Shown here: positions 9,147 through 19,118 of the stretch, in pieces | Numbering within the stretch: the first letter of the stretch is position 1 | How the letters are laid out: the number at the start of each line of letters is the position of its first letter | Source: Photobacterium profundum | GTDB lineage: Bacteria; Pseudomonadota; Gammaproteobacteria; Enterobacterales; Vibrionaceae | DNA length: 64,000 nt | Assembly: GCF_003026285.1 (NCBI RefSeq) | Contig: NZ_PYOD01000001.1 | Span: 992,001-1,056,000 of the forward strand | Direction of reading: 5' to 3' | Program-made: the position numbers and the translations under genes | Notes under the pieces: generated by a model | The model's database searches: none | The model's input: the letters and a program-made list of their open reading frames with translations, nothing else | What the model was told of the DNA's origin: nothing

Positions 9147-11222
9147 CTATCTTACTCTTTTAAGCACTGCCCCTTCATAACCATTCAATTCTATATAATG
9201 CATCGGTGCACTCAACGAGCCATCGCGATTCACCCGTCGATATACACCAGGCAATGAAACGCGTAAGGGTTTTGAATTAAAATAGCTGACTTGATTACGT
9301 TCTTTAGAAGCTCGATAAACCACTAAACCACCACTGTATTGCCTTGCCATCACACCTTCATTTGGAAATTCACTGACCCAGCCAGAACGATATAACCAAA
9401 ACCAGTTCGCTTTATGTAAACTCACTTTTTCTTGTCCGACTAGAAGCTTTGTTTCTGTTGTTTTTGCTTTACCTTGCTTACTTTTCCAGTAAACAGGCTT
9501 GTAGCCTTTCGGAATTTTACTGGGGTACCCAATGGAAATATCAAGCATTTTAGTCGGTTGATAAGCCCAATTTTTCGGTATACCTTGGCGATACCAGTTC
9601 GACGAGCCGTGATTATCATTATCAAACTGGGTATTATTACTGCCGTAAATAAACGTCTGATTCCAGCTATGGTAATACGTTACTTTGGGTAAATTAAAAA
9701 AGTAATATAAGGCTAAACCCGTCTCGATATCTTTATGCCATGCAATACTTGAGGTGAAATTGTTTTCGCTTCTTCCCCCTCGTGTTGTTGCCATGATTAA
9801 GCTTTTATCACCTAATTTCGCCAATGCAAAGCTATCCCACGATCGTTGCATTCGATCTAACCCCATTCCAGGGCTAAGATAATGTTCACGCAGCCATACG
9901 TCCATAATATCGCGTAACGGTGCGGGCCAAGCGGTGTACTCCCAAAGATTAAGTTCTGATATATTTGCAGCTAGCCAGCGTGTGCCAGTTTTAATTTTGA
10001 CTATTTGAAGAAAGTCAGCCATCTGCTCGGCGTAAAATTTAGCTGCCTCATCATTACCAACCTTAAAAGGAAGCTCTGCAATCTGCCCGCCAGTAATTAA
10101 CGTAAATTGATTTTCACCAAGCAACTTAGCCATATCATCGTTATAAGCACCGCTCAAACCTTGTCGTTGCCAATCATAATGATACCAATCACCGTATAAA
10201 TCATTTATCTCAGTGCGGTTAAAATTGGTTCGATACCAACAGCTATTTCTCCACAACCCTGAGGCTGGAATTAATCTCGCTTGATGCTTAAAACGCGCAC
10301 TGGCTTTTAGATTACCTCTTGTGCTGTATTCAATTTCATTAATAAATCCATCATGATTACGATCATTTTGATCATCCCAGCCAGGGAAAGATAAGGTGTT
10401 ATTATCAACCTCAATCCAAGGCTTTAGACTCAAAGCAGACAGCGTTGTACCTGCTGGCCAATTTAACTTTAAGGCCCAAATTTTCAAGCCACTACTTAAT
10501 ACTTTCAACCCCGTGTTCATCTCACGATCTTGGTAAAAAGGGAATGATGACAGCCAAGCGGATGCTAACGTAAATTCACCTTGCCAAGTATTTTTCCGCT
10601 TTATCCACCGAGTATCTGACGAGGTCCATTTAGCGATATTGCCATCATCACCAGCAACACTTCTCATAACACTCGGAACAGTATCAGCAACTACCTCAAA
10701 CTGATCAAACGGGTAAGAAGAGATCAATATTATTTCGTCTGAAGGTTTAAGGCTTAAAGGCGGTCGGGCGGTCGAAAGGTTACCATCACGAATGAGTAAT
10801 AAATGAAGGGGCTGCCCTTTTAGTAAGTAATCCATCCCTCCATCAATCGAAGGAACAGATAAGACGGTATTTTCCAAGTAATGAAGATACGCATTTTCAA
10901 CATCGATACCTCGTTCTGCCGTTTTTTTATTTAACCATGCGGTTTTTTCTTCAGGTCGACAGTCAAACTTCTGGGTATACATATAGCCCATAGCAATTGT
11001 TTGCAGGTTTAAAGCGACATCATCTAAACTGCCAAATACTACATCAGCATGCTGAACTTCCCACTCTTTTACCTCTTTGGCGGAATCAAACACTGATGTG
11101 GCTAACGGCTCTTCCCACACACCTGGTAATACCCAGCCAGTTGCCGTTGATGGATATACTTGGCTTAGCGCCGAGAAAGAAGTAAAAAGAAATGCAGCCC
11201 AAACAAGGTGTAACCAACCCAT
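9147..11222 (-). CDS. Secreted protein of unknown function, possibly glycoside-hydrolase-like, with EF-hand-like loop
   Basis: I do not recognise this 691-residue protein with certainty. A signal peptide is clear (LVWAAFLFTSFSALS, with likely cleavage near residue 20). The middle is rich in Trp, Tyr and Asp. The segments HADVVFGSLDD, TAERGIDVENAYLHY and GLSGAYNDDMAKLLG recall TIM-barrel carbohydrate-active enzymes. Residues 287-298 (DRNHDGFINEIE) fit the calcium-binding EF-hand/dockerin loop DxNxDGxIxxxE. The last 90 residues (SLPGVYRRVNRDGSLS, then IELNGYEGAVLK) look like the C-terminal beta-sandwich of amylase-like enzymes. The glycosidase reading is inference. It appears monocistronic between dxs and pgpA. 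Confidence 0.6.
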   Translation of the reverse strand: MGWLHLVWAAFLFTSFSALSQVYPSTATGWVLPGVWEEPLATSVFDSAKEVKEWEVQHADVVFGSLDDVALNLQTIAMGYMYTQKFDCRPEEKTAWLNKKTAERGIDVENAYLHYLENTVLSVPSIDGGMDYLLKGQPLHLLLIRDGNLSTARPPLSLKPSDEIILISSYPFDQFEVVADTVPSVMRSVAGDDGNIAKWTSSDTRWIKRKNTWQGEFTLASAWLSSFPFYQDREMNTGLKVLSSGLKIWALKLNWPAGTTLSALSLKPWIEVDNNTLSFPGWDDQNDRNHDGFINEIEYSTRGNLKASARFKHQARLIPASGLWRNSCWYRTNFNRTEINDLYGDWYHYDWQRQGLSGAYNDDMAKLLGENQFTLITGGQIAELPFKVGNDEAAKFYAEQMADFLQIVKIKTGTRWLAANISELNLWEYTAWPAPLRDIMDVWLREHYLSPGMGLDRMQRSWDSFALAKLGDKSLIMATTRGGRSENNFTSSIAWHKDIETGLALYYFFNLPKVTYYHSWNQTFIYGSNNTQFDNDNHGSSNWYRQGIPKNWAYQPTKMLDISIGYPSKIPKGYKPVYWKSKQGKAKTTETKLLVGQEKVSLHKANWFWLYRSGWVSEFPNEGVMARQYSGGLVVYRASKERNQVSYFNSKPLRVSLPGVYRRVNRDGSLSAPMHYIELNGYEGAVLKRVR

Positions 11223-11307
11223 ATCTCACCATAACCATTAGTGATTTAGTTTACATAAAGGTTAGACGAACAAATTATAGCCTGTTGATTGATTTAGCAT
11301 AACGCAT

Positions 11308-11330
11308 AAAAAAACCGCGCCATGCACGGT
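11308..11330 (-). terminator. Intrinsic terminator of the pgpA unit
   Basis: On the minus strand ACCGTGC (11330-11324) pairs with GCGCGGT (11320-11314) with one G-U pair and a 3-base loop, followed by seven T. It lies 57 bases after the pgpA stop. Confidence 0.85.
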
Positions 11331-11386
11331 TTAATAATACTAGCCAACTGAAAGTATAAATACTGAAAAGCTAGCTAATATAATAA

Positions 11387-11872
11387 TTACCAGCCAAACC
11401 AGTGGCCAACACCCCATAGGCAAATCATCGCCATAAAACCAGCAAGAATATCGTCAACCATAATGCCAAAACCACCATGCACATGCTTATCTAGCCAACT
11501 GATAGGCCATGGTTTGATCATGTCGAAGAATCGGAACAACACAAATCCTGCCAGTATCCACTGCCAACTCACTACTGGCGCAATGGCCATCGTTATCCAG
11601 AAACCAACAAATTCATCCCATACAATACTGCCATGATCATGTACTCCCATGTCATCAGAGGTTTTCTGACAAATAGTAATACCAATTACCGCAGCAACAA
11701 TCGTTATTAAAATATATACCGCAAAGGGAAGTTGAACGATCAATAAATACAAAGGTATAGAGGCAACGGTACCCATTGTGCCGGGAATGATCGGAGATAA
11801 ACCACTCCCAAAACCTGTGGCTAAAAAGTGCCACGGGTTTTTTAAATTTATATTATCTTTAGGATTACTCAC
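11387..11872 (-). CDS. pgpA: Phosphatidylglycerophosphatase A
   Basis: PgpA dephosphorylates phosphatidylglycerophosphate to phosphatidylglycerol in the inner membrane. The 161-residue sequence has NPWHFLATGFGSGLSPIIPGTMGT near the N terminus, IVWDEFVGFWITM with conserved acidic residues, and FFDMIKPWPI, all family landmarks, together with several hydrophobic helices. It starts 3 bases after the thiL stop and is the last gene of the run, as in Escherichia coli thiL-pgpA. Confidence 0.94.
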   Translation of the reverse strand: MSNPKDNINLKNPWHFLATGFGSGLSPIIPGTMGTVASIPLYLLIVQLPFAVYILITIVAAVIGITICQKTSDDMGVHDHGSIVWDEFVGFWITMAIAPVVSWQWILAGFVLFRFFDMIKPWPISWLDKHVHGGFGIMVDDILAGFMAMICLWGVGHWFGW

Positions 11873-11875
11873 TTT

Positions 11876-12850
11876 TTACTCCGCGAAATGGTCAAAACCG
11901 TGCAACTGCCAATTTAGCAGTTTATCGTTTTGGGTCAACTGAATACCTTGCCCTGGTCGCAACTGACCAACACAAGTTGCTTTAACACCTGTATGCGCTA
12001 GTGACGTATCAACTGTCCCTCGATTATGCTCTGACACAGTAAAGCACAATTCATACTCTTCACCACTGGTAAGCGCAAGTTGTTGGGCTTTTTGCCTATC
12101 ACTCTCGAACGCCAGCAATTCATCAGAAAGAGGTAATTTATCAACATCAATAACGGCTGAAACCTGCGACCGTTTTAGAATATGCCCTAAATCTGAAATA
12201 AGCCCATCAGAAATATCTAATGCCGCTGAAGCGATACCAATCAATGCTTGCCCTGTAAGCACTCTAGGGTGCGCTTTATAGTGCCGTTCTAATAAGGTAT
12301 TTCTTAACGCATTATCTGCAACCGTGACCTCATTAAGCAATATCGCTAACCCTGCCGCACTATCACCAAGGTTTCCGGTTACATAAATCCAATCACCTGA
12401 CTTTGCCCCTGAGCGCGTGAGTGCCTTCCCTTCCGGAACAAAACCGTGAACGGTTAGGGTAATGCTTAAAGGGCCTTTCGTCGTATCACCACCAATAAGC
12501 TGCACATTAAAATATTCTGCAAGAGCAAAGAACCCTTCACAAAATTGGCTTAACCATGCTTCATTAGGTTCGGGCATGGTCAGTGCTAACGATACCCATG
12601 CAGGCGTTGCTCCCATTGCAGCTAAATCACTAAGGTTCGACGCTAAGGCTTTATGAGCAATGAGTGCAGGATCGGCATCAGCAAGAAAATGGGTTCCCGC
12701 AACAAGGGAATCCGTGCTGACAGCGAGATGGCTGCCAGTAGGCACAGAGAGTAAGGCGCAATCATCGCCAATTGCGAGGGCAACATCACGACGATTGACA
12801 GATTGGTGCTCAAAATAGCGAGCGATAAGATCAAATTCGTTACTGGCCAT
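11876..12850 (-). CDS. thiL: Thiamine-monophosphate kinase
   Basis: ThiL phosphorylates thiamine monophosphate to the active cofactor thiamine diphosphate. The 324-residue protein starts MASNEFDLIARYF and shows the metal/ATP-binding IGDDCAL, the acidic STDSLVAGTHF, IGGDTTKGPLSITLTVHG, and DISDGLISDLGHIL, all typical of the PurM/ThiL fold. It is separated from nusB by a terminator but is close to pgpA. No TPP riboswitch is visible upstream. Dxs, which uses its product, is nearby. Confidence 0.95.
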   Translation of the reverse strand: MASNEFDLIARYFEHQSVNRRDVALAIGDDCALLSVPTGSHLAVSTDSLVAGTHFLADADPALIAHKALASNLSDLAAMGATPAWVSLALTMPEPNEAWLSQFCEGFFALAEYFNVQLIGGDTTKGPLSITLTVHGFVPEGKALTRSGAKSGDWIYVTGNLGDSAAGLAILLNEVTVADNALRNTLLERHYKAHPRVLTGQALIGIASAALDISDGLISDLGHILKRSQVSAVIDVDKLPLSDELLAFESDRQKAQQLALTSGEEYELCFTVSEHNRGTVDTSLAHTGVKATCVGQLRPGQGIQLTQNDKLLNWQLHGFDHFAE

Positions 12851-12902
12851 AATATTTTATTATTAGTTGATAGATATGATAGTAAAGAGAAAAATCAGAT
12901 AG

Positions 12903-12926
12903 AAAAAAGGCCAGCAATTGCTGGCC
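12903..12926 (-). terminator. Intrinsic terminator between nusB and thiL
   Basis: GGCCAGC and GCTGGCC (12909-12926) form a 7-bp stem around AATT. On the minus strand it is followed by TTTTTT. Its position suggests that rib-nusB transcripts end here or are attenuated before thiL-pgpA. Confidence 0.88.
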
Positions 12927-12944
12927 TCAAAACGTCTTTTTCGA

Positions 12945-13412
12945 TTACTTTTTGCGAAGTGTTGGCGCTGCTTTATCAAGCACACCGTTCACAAATTTGT
13001 GGCTATCTTCAGCACCGAATAGCTTAGCTAGTTCGATTGCTTCGTTGATAACTACTTTATAAGGAACATCATCGCGTTTAGTCATCTCATACATCGCTAA
13101 GCGAAGTAGAGCAAGTTCCATCTGGTCCAAATCTTGAAGTGGACGAGAAAGGTAAGGACGCATCTTGCTGTCCAATTCCTGATGGTTCTGTACAACACCA
13201 TTCAAAAGATCATGAAAGTAGTTTAGATCTGTATGTGGTGCAGCAAGACTAGGTGCATCAGCCTGGTGCTCTTCTTCTTCAAATTTGTCATCAGAAAGGA
13301 ACTGTTGCTCGATTTCCGCAACATTGCCTTTCGTGATCTGCCATGAATAAATTGCTTGGATAGCAAAATGACGAGCATTACGACGTGCAGCTGGTTTCAC
13401 ATTAACCCCCAT
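12945..13412 (-). CDS. nusB: Transcription antitermination factor NusB
   Basis: NusB binds boxA RNA together with S10/NusE and promotes rRNA antitermination. The 155-residue all-helical protein has [20 protein letters not shown] at the N terminus, then [15 protein letters not shown] and KFVNGVLDK, the strongest family blocks. Residues about 44-58 ([15 protein letters not shown]) form an acidic loop. Its ATG overlaps the ribH stop (TAATG), which points to translational coupling. Confidence 0.95.
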   Translation of the reverse strand: MGVNVKPAARRNARHFAIQAIYSWQITKGNVAEIEQQFLSDDKFEEEEHQADAPSLAAPHTDLNYFHDLLNGVVQNHQELDSKMRPYLSRPLQDLDQMELALLRLAMYEMTKRDDVPYKVVINEAIELAKLFGAEDSHKFVNGVLDKAAPTLRKK

Positions 13413-13882
13413 TAGGATTCGATTTGGGACAGTACATTTACCATTTCAAGCGCGCTTAGTGCAGCCTCTGCCCCTTTATTACCAGCCTTGGTACCGGCAC
13501 GCTCAATGGCTTGTTCGATTGAATCTACAGTCAGAACGCCAAATGCAACTGGAGTATTGTACTCTAGTGCGACTTGCGCCAGACCTTTATTACACTCGCC
13601 GGCAACATAATCAAAGTGTGGTGTTCCACCACGGATCACAGAGCCTAAAGCAACGATAGCGTCATAACGATCACTCTTAGCAACCTGCTGAGCAACAAGT
13701 GGTAACTCATAAGCGCCAGGGCAACGAACAACTGTAATATTGTCATCGCTTACCTGACCTTGACGTTTAAGTGCATCTAATGCACCAGCAAGTAAGCTTT
13801 CGTTAATAAAGCTGTTGAAACGTGCAATTACGATAGCAATTTTTGCGTTTGGTGCCGCGATAGCGCCTTCAATTACATTCAT
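13412..13882 (-). CDS. ribH: 6,7-dimethyl-8-ribityllumazine synthase
   Basis: Lumazine synthase condenses the ribityl-pyrimidine with dihydroxybutanone phosphate from RibB to make the direct riboflavin precursor. The 156-residue protein carries [45 protein letters not shown] and [17 protein letters not shown]. The start at 13882 is chosen because AGGAAGG lies just upstream and [16 protein letters not shown] is the usual N terminus; an upstream in-frame ATG (13936) would add 18 atypical residues. Confidence 0.95.
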   Translation of the reverse strand: MNVIEGAIAAPNAKIAIVIARFNSFINESLLAGALDALKRQGQVSDDNITVVRCPGAYELPLVAQQVAKSDRYDAIVALGSVIRGGTPHFDYVAGECNKGLAQVALEYNTPVAFGVLTVDSIEQAIERAGTKAGNKGAEAALSALEMVNVLSQIES

Positions 13883-14000
13883 GGGCCTTCCTGTGACTAT
13901 GTCTTTCCGATACGAGAAACCGCGGGAGTCTACCACACTTTATATAAAAGTCGCTACGGACAACCGCTGGTTTATTCGTTTGATTAAATTAAAGCCCTCT

Positions 14001-14065
14001 AAAGTGCTTATCGCACTTTGGGACAAAATAGATATTATTTATATTCTCGGCTGGCAATTTGCCAA
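14001..14065 (-). repeat. Two hairpins in the ribBX-ribH gap
   Basis: The gap 13883-14076 carries AAAGTGC/GCACTTT (14001-14007 and 14013-14019) and a stem GGCTGGC/GCCAACC near 14049-14065 that pairs fully with one G-U on the minus strand. Neither has a strong U-tract. They may tune ribH expression. I see no FMN-riboswitch core motifs here. Confidence 0.4.
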
Positions 14066-14076
14066 CCAAGCAATAA

Positions 14077-15180
14077 TTATTCACAAATATATTCTACAAC
14101 TTCTAGGCCAAAACCTGAAAGTGAATGATAACGTTGTGTACTTGATGCAAGCAGACGCATTTTTGAAACGCCTAAATCCGATAAGATCTGAGAGCCCACA
14201 CCAACCTGACGAGATTGATCTTTCGGGTTCAATTTCACTTTCGGTTGTCCGTTATCGTTCGCCGCAAGGTTTTTTACTTTAGTGATAATCGTGTCATGGT
14301 TTTCTTGCTTACTCAGCACAACCAATACACCACCTTCAGAAGCAATGCGTTGCATTGCAGTTGGCAATGTCCATTGCGATGCACCTGAATGTAGAACATC
14401 TTTAAACGTGTCTTGCAAATGAACACGTACTAACGTTTCTGCATTTTCTTTCACATCACCACTACGTAATGCATAGTGAATTTCATTATCGATGGTATCA
14501 CGGTACGTAATCATATCGAACTCACCAAACTCTGTTGGTAAACGACATTCTGCAATTCGTTCAATCGTGGTTTCGTTGTTATTACGATATTCAATAAGAT
14601 CAGCTATCGTACCTAGCTTCAATCCATGCTTTTCAGCAAATACTTCTAACTGAGGACGACGTGCCATCGTTCCATCTTCGTTTAGAATTTCCACAATAAC
14701 ACTTGAAGGCTCAAGACCAGCTAAACGCGCAATATCACACCCCGCCTCAGTATGACCAGCACGGCTAAGTACGCCACCTTCTTGTGCCATTAATGGGAAA
14801 ATATGTCCCGGCATCACGATATCAGAAAAGCTGGCATCTGGTGCAACAGCAGCCTGTACTGTTGTTGCACGATCTGCGGCAGAAATACCTGTTGTTACGC
14901 CAACTGCGGCTTCAATAGAAACAGTGAAGTTAGTACTAAACTGCTCAGTATTGTCTTGTACCATTAATGGTAGATTGAGTTGCTTACAACGTGCATGCGT
15001 TAACGTTAGGCAAATCAAACCACGGCCGAACATTGCCATGAAGTTAACAGCTTCTGGCGTAATTTTCTCTGCTGCAATGATAAGATCGCCTTCATTTTCA
15101 CGATCTTCATCATCCATCAAGATAACCATCTTACCTTGGCGAATATCATCAATAATTTCTTTCGCAGTGCTTAAAGCCAT
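14077..15180 (-). CDS. ribB: 3,4-dihydroxy-2-butanone-4-phosphate synthase with degenerate GTP-cyclohydrolase-II-like domain (RibBX type)
   Basis: Residues 1-200 are a complete RibB domain: [37 protein letters not shown] and LNEDGTMAR hold the metal and substrate residues. RibB turns ribulose 5-phosphate into dihydroxybutanone phosphate. Residues 205-367 align with GTP cyclohydrolase II ([27 protein letters not shown]), but the three zinc cysteines and the arginine-rich GRGIGL motif are absent; the stretch is [18 protein letters not shown] instead. This matches the RibBX arrangement known from Vibrio and Shewanella relatives, so a separate RibA is expected elsewhere. It sits between ribE and ribH. 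Confidence 0.92.
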   Translation of the reverse strand: MALSTAKEIIDDIRQGKMVILMDDEDRENEGDLIIAAEKITPEAVNFMAMFGRGLICLTLTHARCKQLNLPLMVQDNTEQFSTNFTVSIEAAVGVTTGISAADRATTVQAAVAPDASFSDIVMPGHIFPLMAQEGGVLSRAGHTEAGCDIARLAGLEPSSVIVEILNEDGTMARRPQLEVFAEKHGLKLGTIADLIEYRNNNETTIERIAECRLPTEFGEFDMITYRDTIDNEIHYALRSGDVKENAETLVRVHLQDTFKDVLHSGASQWTLPTAMQRIASEGGVLVVLSKQENHDTIITKVKNLAANDNGQPKVKLNPKDQSRQVGVGSQILSDLGVSKMRLLASSTQRYHSLSGFGLEVVEYICE

Positions 15181-15201
15181 AACAATACCCTTCTCTAATC
15201 T

Positions 15202-15858
15202 TTATCCTAAAAACCCAGTTCTTGCTAATAAGTCCATCGTGACTTCTGACTTTTTGTCAGCGGCTTTATCACCTAGCATTAAGCGTTCTAAATAACGGGC
15301 AATAACATCAACTTCTAAGTTAACGACACGACCAACCTGAAATGATTCCATTGTCGTTTCTGAGGCAGTATGAGGAACAATCGTTAGCTTAAATTCATCG
15401 CCACGAATTGCATTAACCGTAAGGCTAATACCATCAATCGATACTGAACCTTTTTCAGAAATATACTTTGCTAAATGCGCTGGCGCTTTCACCCAGAATT
15501 CAATAGCGCGACCAGTGTGAGTGCGTTCAATGATCTTGCCCACCTCATCAACATGACCTGATACCATATGGCCACCAAAACGGGTGGTTGGTAACATCGC
15601 TTTTTCTAAATTTACTTTCTGACCCGATTTATAGTCAGTGAATGCGGTACGCTTTAATGTCTCTAACGATAAGTCAGCAACGTAGCCTTTACCGGTTAAT
15701 GCTACAACGGTTAGACAAACCCCATTTGTAGCAATACTGTCACCCAGTTTAACATCAGATAAATCAAGGTTACCTGAATCAACCGTTACCGAAATATCAG
15801 CACCTTTAGGTGTCAAAGCAGAAATTGTACCGATAGCTTCAATAATACCAGTAAACAT
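15202..15858 (-). CDS. ribE: Riboflavin synthase, alpha subunit
   Basis: This enzyme dismutates two molecules of lumazine into riboflavin and the ribityl-pyrimidine. The 218-residue protein is an internal duplication of two barrel domains, each with a typical motif: [12 protein letters not shown] at the start, [13 protein letters not shown] in the first half and [13 protein letters not shown] in the second. [15 protein letters not shown] is the inter-domain signature. It lies between ribD and ribBX. The Escherichia coli name for this gene is ribC/ribE. Confidence 0.94.
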   Translation of the reverse strand: MFTGIIEAIGTISALTPKGADISVTVDSGNLDLSDVKLGDSIATNGVCLTVVALTGKGYVADLSLETLKRTAFTDYKSGQKVNLEKAMLPTTRFGGHMVSGHVDEVGKIIERTHTGRAIEFWVKAPAHLAKYISEKGSVSIDGISLTVNAIRGDEFKLTIVPHTASETTMESFQVGRVVNLEVDVIARYLERLMLGDKAADKKSEVTMDLLARTGFLG

Positions 15859-15886
15859 GTTTAAAATTCCTTGGTTCGCTCAAGCG

Positions 15887-17011
15887 TTAAACGCGAGCAA
15901 TAATACGTAAATCAGGACCAATCATACGAACATCTGTTATCTCAAGGCTAAGTACTTGAGACATCGATGTCAGTCCTTTTAAGTTAATTAAGCTACGGCT
16001 ATCACACCCCATCAGTTTAGGGGCTTGGTAAATAATAAGCTCGTCAACTAACCCTGACGCTAACAATCCGCCCGCTAACTCAGCCCCCGCTTCTACCCAA
16101 ATATGGTTAATATCTTGCTTTGCAAGTTCAAGCATTAGCGACGTTAAATTTAATTGCTCTGAATCATCTTCCTTTGGAATGATCACTTGAGAAACAGAGT
16201 CAGACCACGTTTCTTGCCCCATTTCAGCACGAGCTAGTAGGGTTTTCCCTGCAAGACTAAACAGTTTAAAATCGGGTGTAACTCGGTTTTTACTATCAAT
16301 AATAACTCGCGTAGGTTGGCGTAAAGCGACTTCTGGGTATTCAGCGTGTACTGGCTCACCCAGTTCACTCCAGCGTACATTTAATGATGGGTCATCAGCA
16401 ATAACGGTAGAGCTTGTTGATAAGATAGCACCTGCTCGAGCGCGAAAGCGTTGCACATCGGCACGAGCTTCTGGGCCTGTGATCCACTTACTATCACCAT
16501 TTGATAACGCTGTTCGCCCATCAAGGCTTGCTGCTAATTTTAGCTGTACATACGGCAGCCCGGTTTTCATTCGCTTGATAAACCCGGGGTTCAATGCTTG
16601 CGCATCTGCTGCTAATAAACCCGTTTGCACCTCAATGCCCGCAATTTGCAACATTTCGATCCCACGTCCACCCACCTTAGGGTTGGGATCTACCATGGCA
16701 CAAACAACACGAGAAACATTGGCATTAATTAAGGCTTGGGCACAAGGTGGAGTACGACCAAAATGGGAGCAGGGTTCAAGCGTTACATACGCAGTGGCGC
16801 CTTTCGTTTGCTCGCCAGCGGCACGCAATGCAAACACTTCAGCATGAGGCTGACCAGCTTGGTAATGAAAGCCTTCACCAACAATGGTAGAGCCTTGGGC
16901 AATAACGCAACCTACATTGGGGTTAGGTGCTGTAGTGAAGCGACCACGTTTCGCCAATTCAATGGCACGTAGCATCATGGAGTGATCAATAGATGAGAAC
17001 ATCGAATGCAT
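15887..17011 (-). CDS. ribD: Bifunctional diaminohydroxyphosphoribosylaminopyrimidine deaminase / 5-amino-6-(5-phosphoribosylamino)uracil reductase
   Basis: RibD performs the second and third steps of riboflavin synthesis. The N-terminal deaminase domain (about 1-150) has the zinc motifs HAEVFALRAAG and LEPCSHFGRTPPC. The C-terminal NADPH reductase domain (about 155-374) contains PYVQLKLAASLDGRTAL and WVEAGAELAGGLL. The length of 374 is normal. An internal ATG four codons in (17002) is a possible alternative start. It follows nrdR by 70 bases. Confidence 0.95.
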   Translation of the reverse strand: MHSMFSSIDHSMMLRAIELAKRGRFTTAPNPNVGCVIAQGSTIVGEGFHYQAGQPHAEVFALRAAGEQTKGATAYVTLEPCSHFGRTPPCAQALINANVSRVVCAMVDPNPKVGGRGIEMLQIAGIEVQTGLLAADAQALNPGFIKRMKTGLPYVQLKLAASLDGRTALSNGDSKWITGPEARADVQRFRARAGAILSTSSTVIADDPSLNVRWSELGEPVHAEYPEVALRQPTRVIIDSKNRVTPDFKLFSLAGKTLLARAEMGQETWSDSVSQVIIPKEDDSEQLNLTSLMLELAKQDINHIWVEAGAELAGGLLASGLVDELIIYQAPKLMGCDSRSLINLKGLTSMSQVLSLEITDVRMIGPDLRIIARV

Positions 17012-17081
17012 TCTTTTAGCTTAGAGAGTAATAGCCTAGCTCGCTGATTCTTTTCGAAAGCAGCAAGCTAATACTATTCTT

Positions 17082-17531
17082 TTATTTTTCTAACTTGGCA
17101 ATTTCTTCACCAAATTCACGAATATCTTCAAAACTACGGTAAACAGAAGCGAAGCGGATATAAGCAACTTTATCTAGCTCTTTTAATGCTTCCATTACTA
17201 AGTTACCAATCATATCTGATGGTACTTCGCGTTCACCCGTTGCGCGTAAGCGGGATTTTATCGTGTTAATAGCACGTTCTATATCATCTGCGCTCACCGG
17301 ACGTTTTTCTAACGCACGCTGAATACCACCGCGAAGTTTATCTTCATTGAATGAATCACGGTTACCGTTGGTTTTTATTACTCTTGGCATCACCAATTCG
17401 GCAGTCTCAAACGTTGTATAGCGTTCATTGCACGCTAAACATTGACGACGGCGACGAACCTGGTGACCATCTGCAACTAAACGGGAATCGATTACTTTGG
17501 TGTCATTGGCACCACAAAAAGGACAATGCAT
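17082..17531 (-). CDS. nrdR: Ribonucleotide reductase transcriptional repressor NrdR
   Basis: NrdR senses ATP/dATP through an ATP-cone and represses nrd operons. The 149-residue protein starts [17 protein letters not shown], with zinc-ribbon cysteine pairs CPFC and CLAC, followed by [10 protein letters not shown] and the ATP-cone ([19 protein letters not shown]). The start at 17531 is chosen for the AGGAGG site and because it places the zinc ribbon at residue 3; an upstream ATG would add 14 atypical residues. nrdR leads the rib cluster, as in many gammaproteobacteria. Confidence 0.95.
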   Translation of the reverse strand: MHCPFCGANDTKVIDSRLVADGHQVRRRRQCLACNERYTTFETAELVMPRVIKTNGNRDSFNEDKLRGGIQRALEKRPVSADDIERAINTIKSRLRATGEREVPSDMIGNLVMEALKELDKVAYIRFASVYRSFEDIREFGEEIAKLEK

Positions 17532-17659
17532 CACGCCTCCTAACTTTCGTCGACTCAGTGTACCCCATTTCAAGGTTAGAAAGAGAATATAACCATGGTT
17601 TTATTTATAATCTCGTAACAAAAAGGCGGCACATTGTGGCTATTTGCTCTGAAAAGCAA

Positions 17660-17683
17660 AACGGCACCTAAAAAGGTACCGTT
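17660..17683 (-). terminator. Intrinsic terminator of glyA
   Basis: On the minus strand AACGGTACC pairs with GGTGCCGTT (one G-U) around TTTTTA, followed by TTGCTTTTC. It lies 58 bases after the glyA stop and separates glyA from nrdR. Confidence 0.75.
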
Positions 17684-17740
17684 AATTTAGGCTTGAAGTA
17701 CGAAGTGACTACTCTTTAATCACCGCCGCTCAAGTATTCA

Positions 17741-18991
17741 TTAAGCGTATACAGGTAAACGCTTACAGATTTCTAATACTTTCGCTTTCGTTGCTTCGAT
17801 AACTTCAGGTTTATCTGTGTTATCAAGTACATCACAAATCCAACCAGCAAGCTGCTTAGTATCTTCAACTGTGAAACCGCGGCGAGTAATTGATGGCGTA
17901 CCAATACGAATACCAGATGTTACAAACGGGCTACGCGGATCGTTTGGAACGCTGTTTTTATTAACGGTAATGTTAGCTGCACCCAGTGCCGCATCCGCTT
18001 CTTTACCTGTGATACCTTTGTCGATTAAATCAACAAGGAATAAGTGATTCTCAGTACTACCAGATACAATCTTGTAACCGCGCTCTAAGAACTCGCCAAC
18101 CATTGCTTTCGCATTTTCAACAACACAAGCTTGATAAACTTTGAATTCAGGCTCCATTGCTTCTTTGAAGGCTACCGCTTTTGCTGCGATAACATGCATT
18201 AGAGGGCCACCCTGACCACCAGGGAATACAGCTGAATTCAACTTCTTATAAAGAGCTTCACCGTCATTAGACAAAATTAGACCGCCGCGAGGTCCTGCTA
18301 ATGTTTTATGCGTAGTTGTTGTAACAACATGTGCGTGTGGAACTGGATTAGGGTAAACACCAGCCGCAATAAGGCCCGCAACGTGAGCCATATCAACGAA
18401 GAAGTATGCGCCCACTTTATCAGCGATTTCACGCATACGTTTCCAGTCTACAACTTGAGAATACGCAGAGAAACCACCGATAATCATCTTAGGTTTGTGC
18501 TCTAACGCCAATGCTTCCATTTCAACGTAATCGATCTGACCGCTTTCATCGATGCCGTAAGGAATGATGTTATATAACTTACCAGAAAAGTTTACTGGAG
18601 AACCGTGAGTCAAGTGACCACCGTGAGCAAGGCTCATACCTAATACAGTATCACCTGCATTTAGTAGTGCCATGTAAACAGCGTTGTTAGCTTGAGAACC
18701 AGAGTGAGGCTGTACGTTCGCGTATTCAGCACCAAAAAGCTGACATGCACGATCAATCGCTAGCTGTTCTGCTTTATCAACAAACTCACAACCACCGTAA
18801 TAACGCTTACCTGGGTAACCTTCAGCATATTTGTTAGTCAGCTGAGATCCTTGAGCTTCCATTACACGTGGGCTTGTGTAGTTTTCAGAAGCGATCAACT
18901 CGATGTGTTCTTCTTGGCGTGCAGTTTCTTCCTGAATGGCTGCAAAAAGTTCCGCATCATAGTCGGCAATATTCATATCGCGCTTTAGCAT
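17741..18991 (-). CDS. glyA: Serine hydroxymethyltransferase
   Basis: GlyA converts serine and tetrahydrofolate to glycine and methylene-tetrahydrofolate, the main one-carbon source for purine and thymidylate synthesis. The 416-residue PLP enzyme has the conserved [36 protein letters not shown], and the Schiff-base lysine Lys229 in [14 protein letters not shown]. The N terminus [15 protein letters not shown] is usual. A PurR box is centred about 86 bases upstream, so control with purine genes is expected. Confidence 0.97.
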   Translation of the reverse strand: MLKRDMNIADYDAELFAAIQEETARQEEHIELIASENYTSPRVMEAQGSQLTNKYAEGYPGKRYYGGCEFVDKAEQLAIDRACQLFGAEYANVQPHSGSQANNAVYMALLNAGDTVLGMSLAHGGHLTHGSPVNFSGKLYNIIPYGIDESGQIDYVEMEALALEHKPKMIIGGFSAYSQVVDWKRMREIADKVGAYFFVDMAHVAGLIAAGVYPNPVPHAHVVTTTTHKTLAGPRGGLILSNDGEALYKKLNSAVFPGGQGGPLMHVIAAKAVAFKEAMEPEFKVYQACVVENAKAMVGEFLERGYKIVSGSTENHLFLVDLIDKGITGKEADAALGAANITVNKNSVPNDPRSPFVTSGIRIGTPSITRRGFTVEDTKQLAGWICDVLDNTDKPEVIEATKAKVLEICKRLPVYA

Positions 18992-19069
18992 CTGTCTCTC
19001 CTGACTAAGGTAGGTATAACCACAATATTTGGGTAAAAACGAAAAACCGCAAAGCTAGACGCCACGTGG

Positions 19070-19085
19070 ACGCAAACGTTTTCGT
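19070..19085 (-). promoter_or_regulatory. PurR operator of glyA
   Basis: ACGCAAACGTTTTCGT is essentially the Escherichia coli PurR consensus. It lies 79-94 bases upstream of the glyA start codon. The match is seen; binding by a PurR orthologue is inferred from glyA in enterobacteria. Confidence 0.88.
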
Positions 19086-19118
19086 ATCACCAGTAATTAA
19101 CGCTGTATTTTACAGAAA

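Noticed and set aside
13883..14076. An FMN riboswitch in the ribBX-ribH gap
   Set aside because: The hairpins are there, but the conserved FMN-riboswitch core segments are not visible on the coding strand.
13815..14282. A 155-codon open frame on the plus strand
   Set aside because: It lies antisense to ribH and the end of ribBX, both unmistakable, has no convincing ribosome site, and its translation looks like no protein family.
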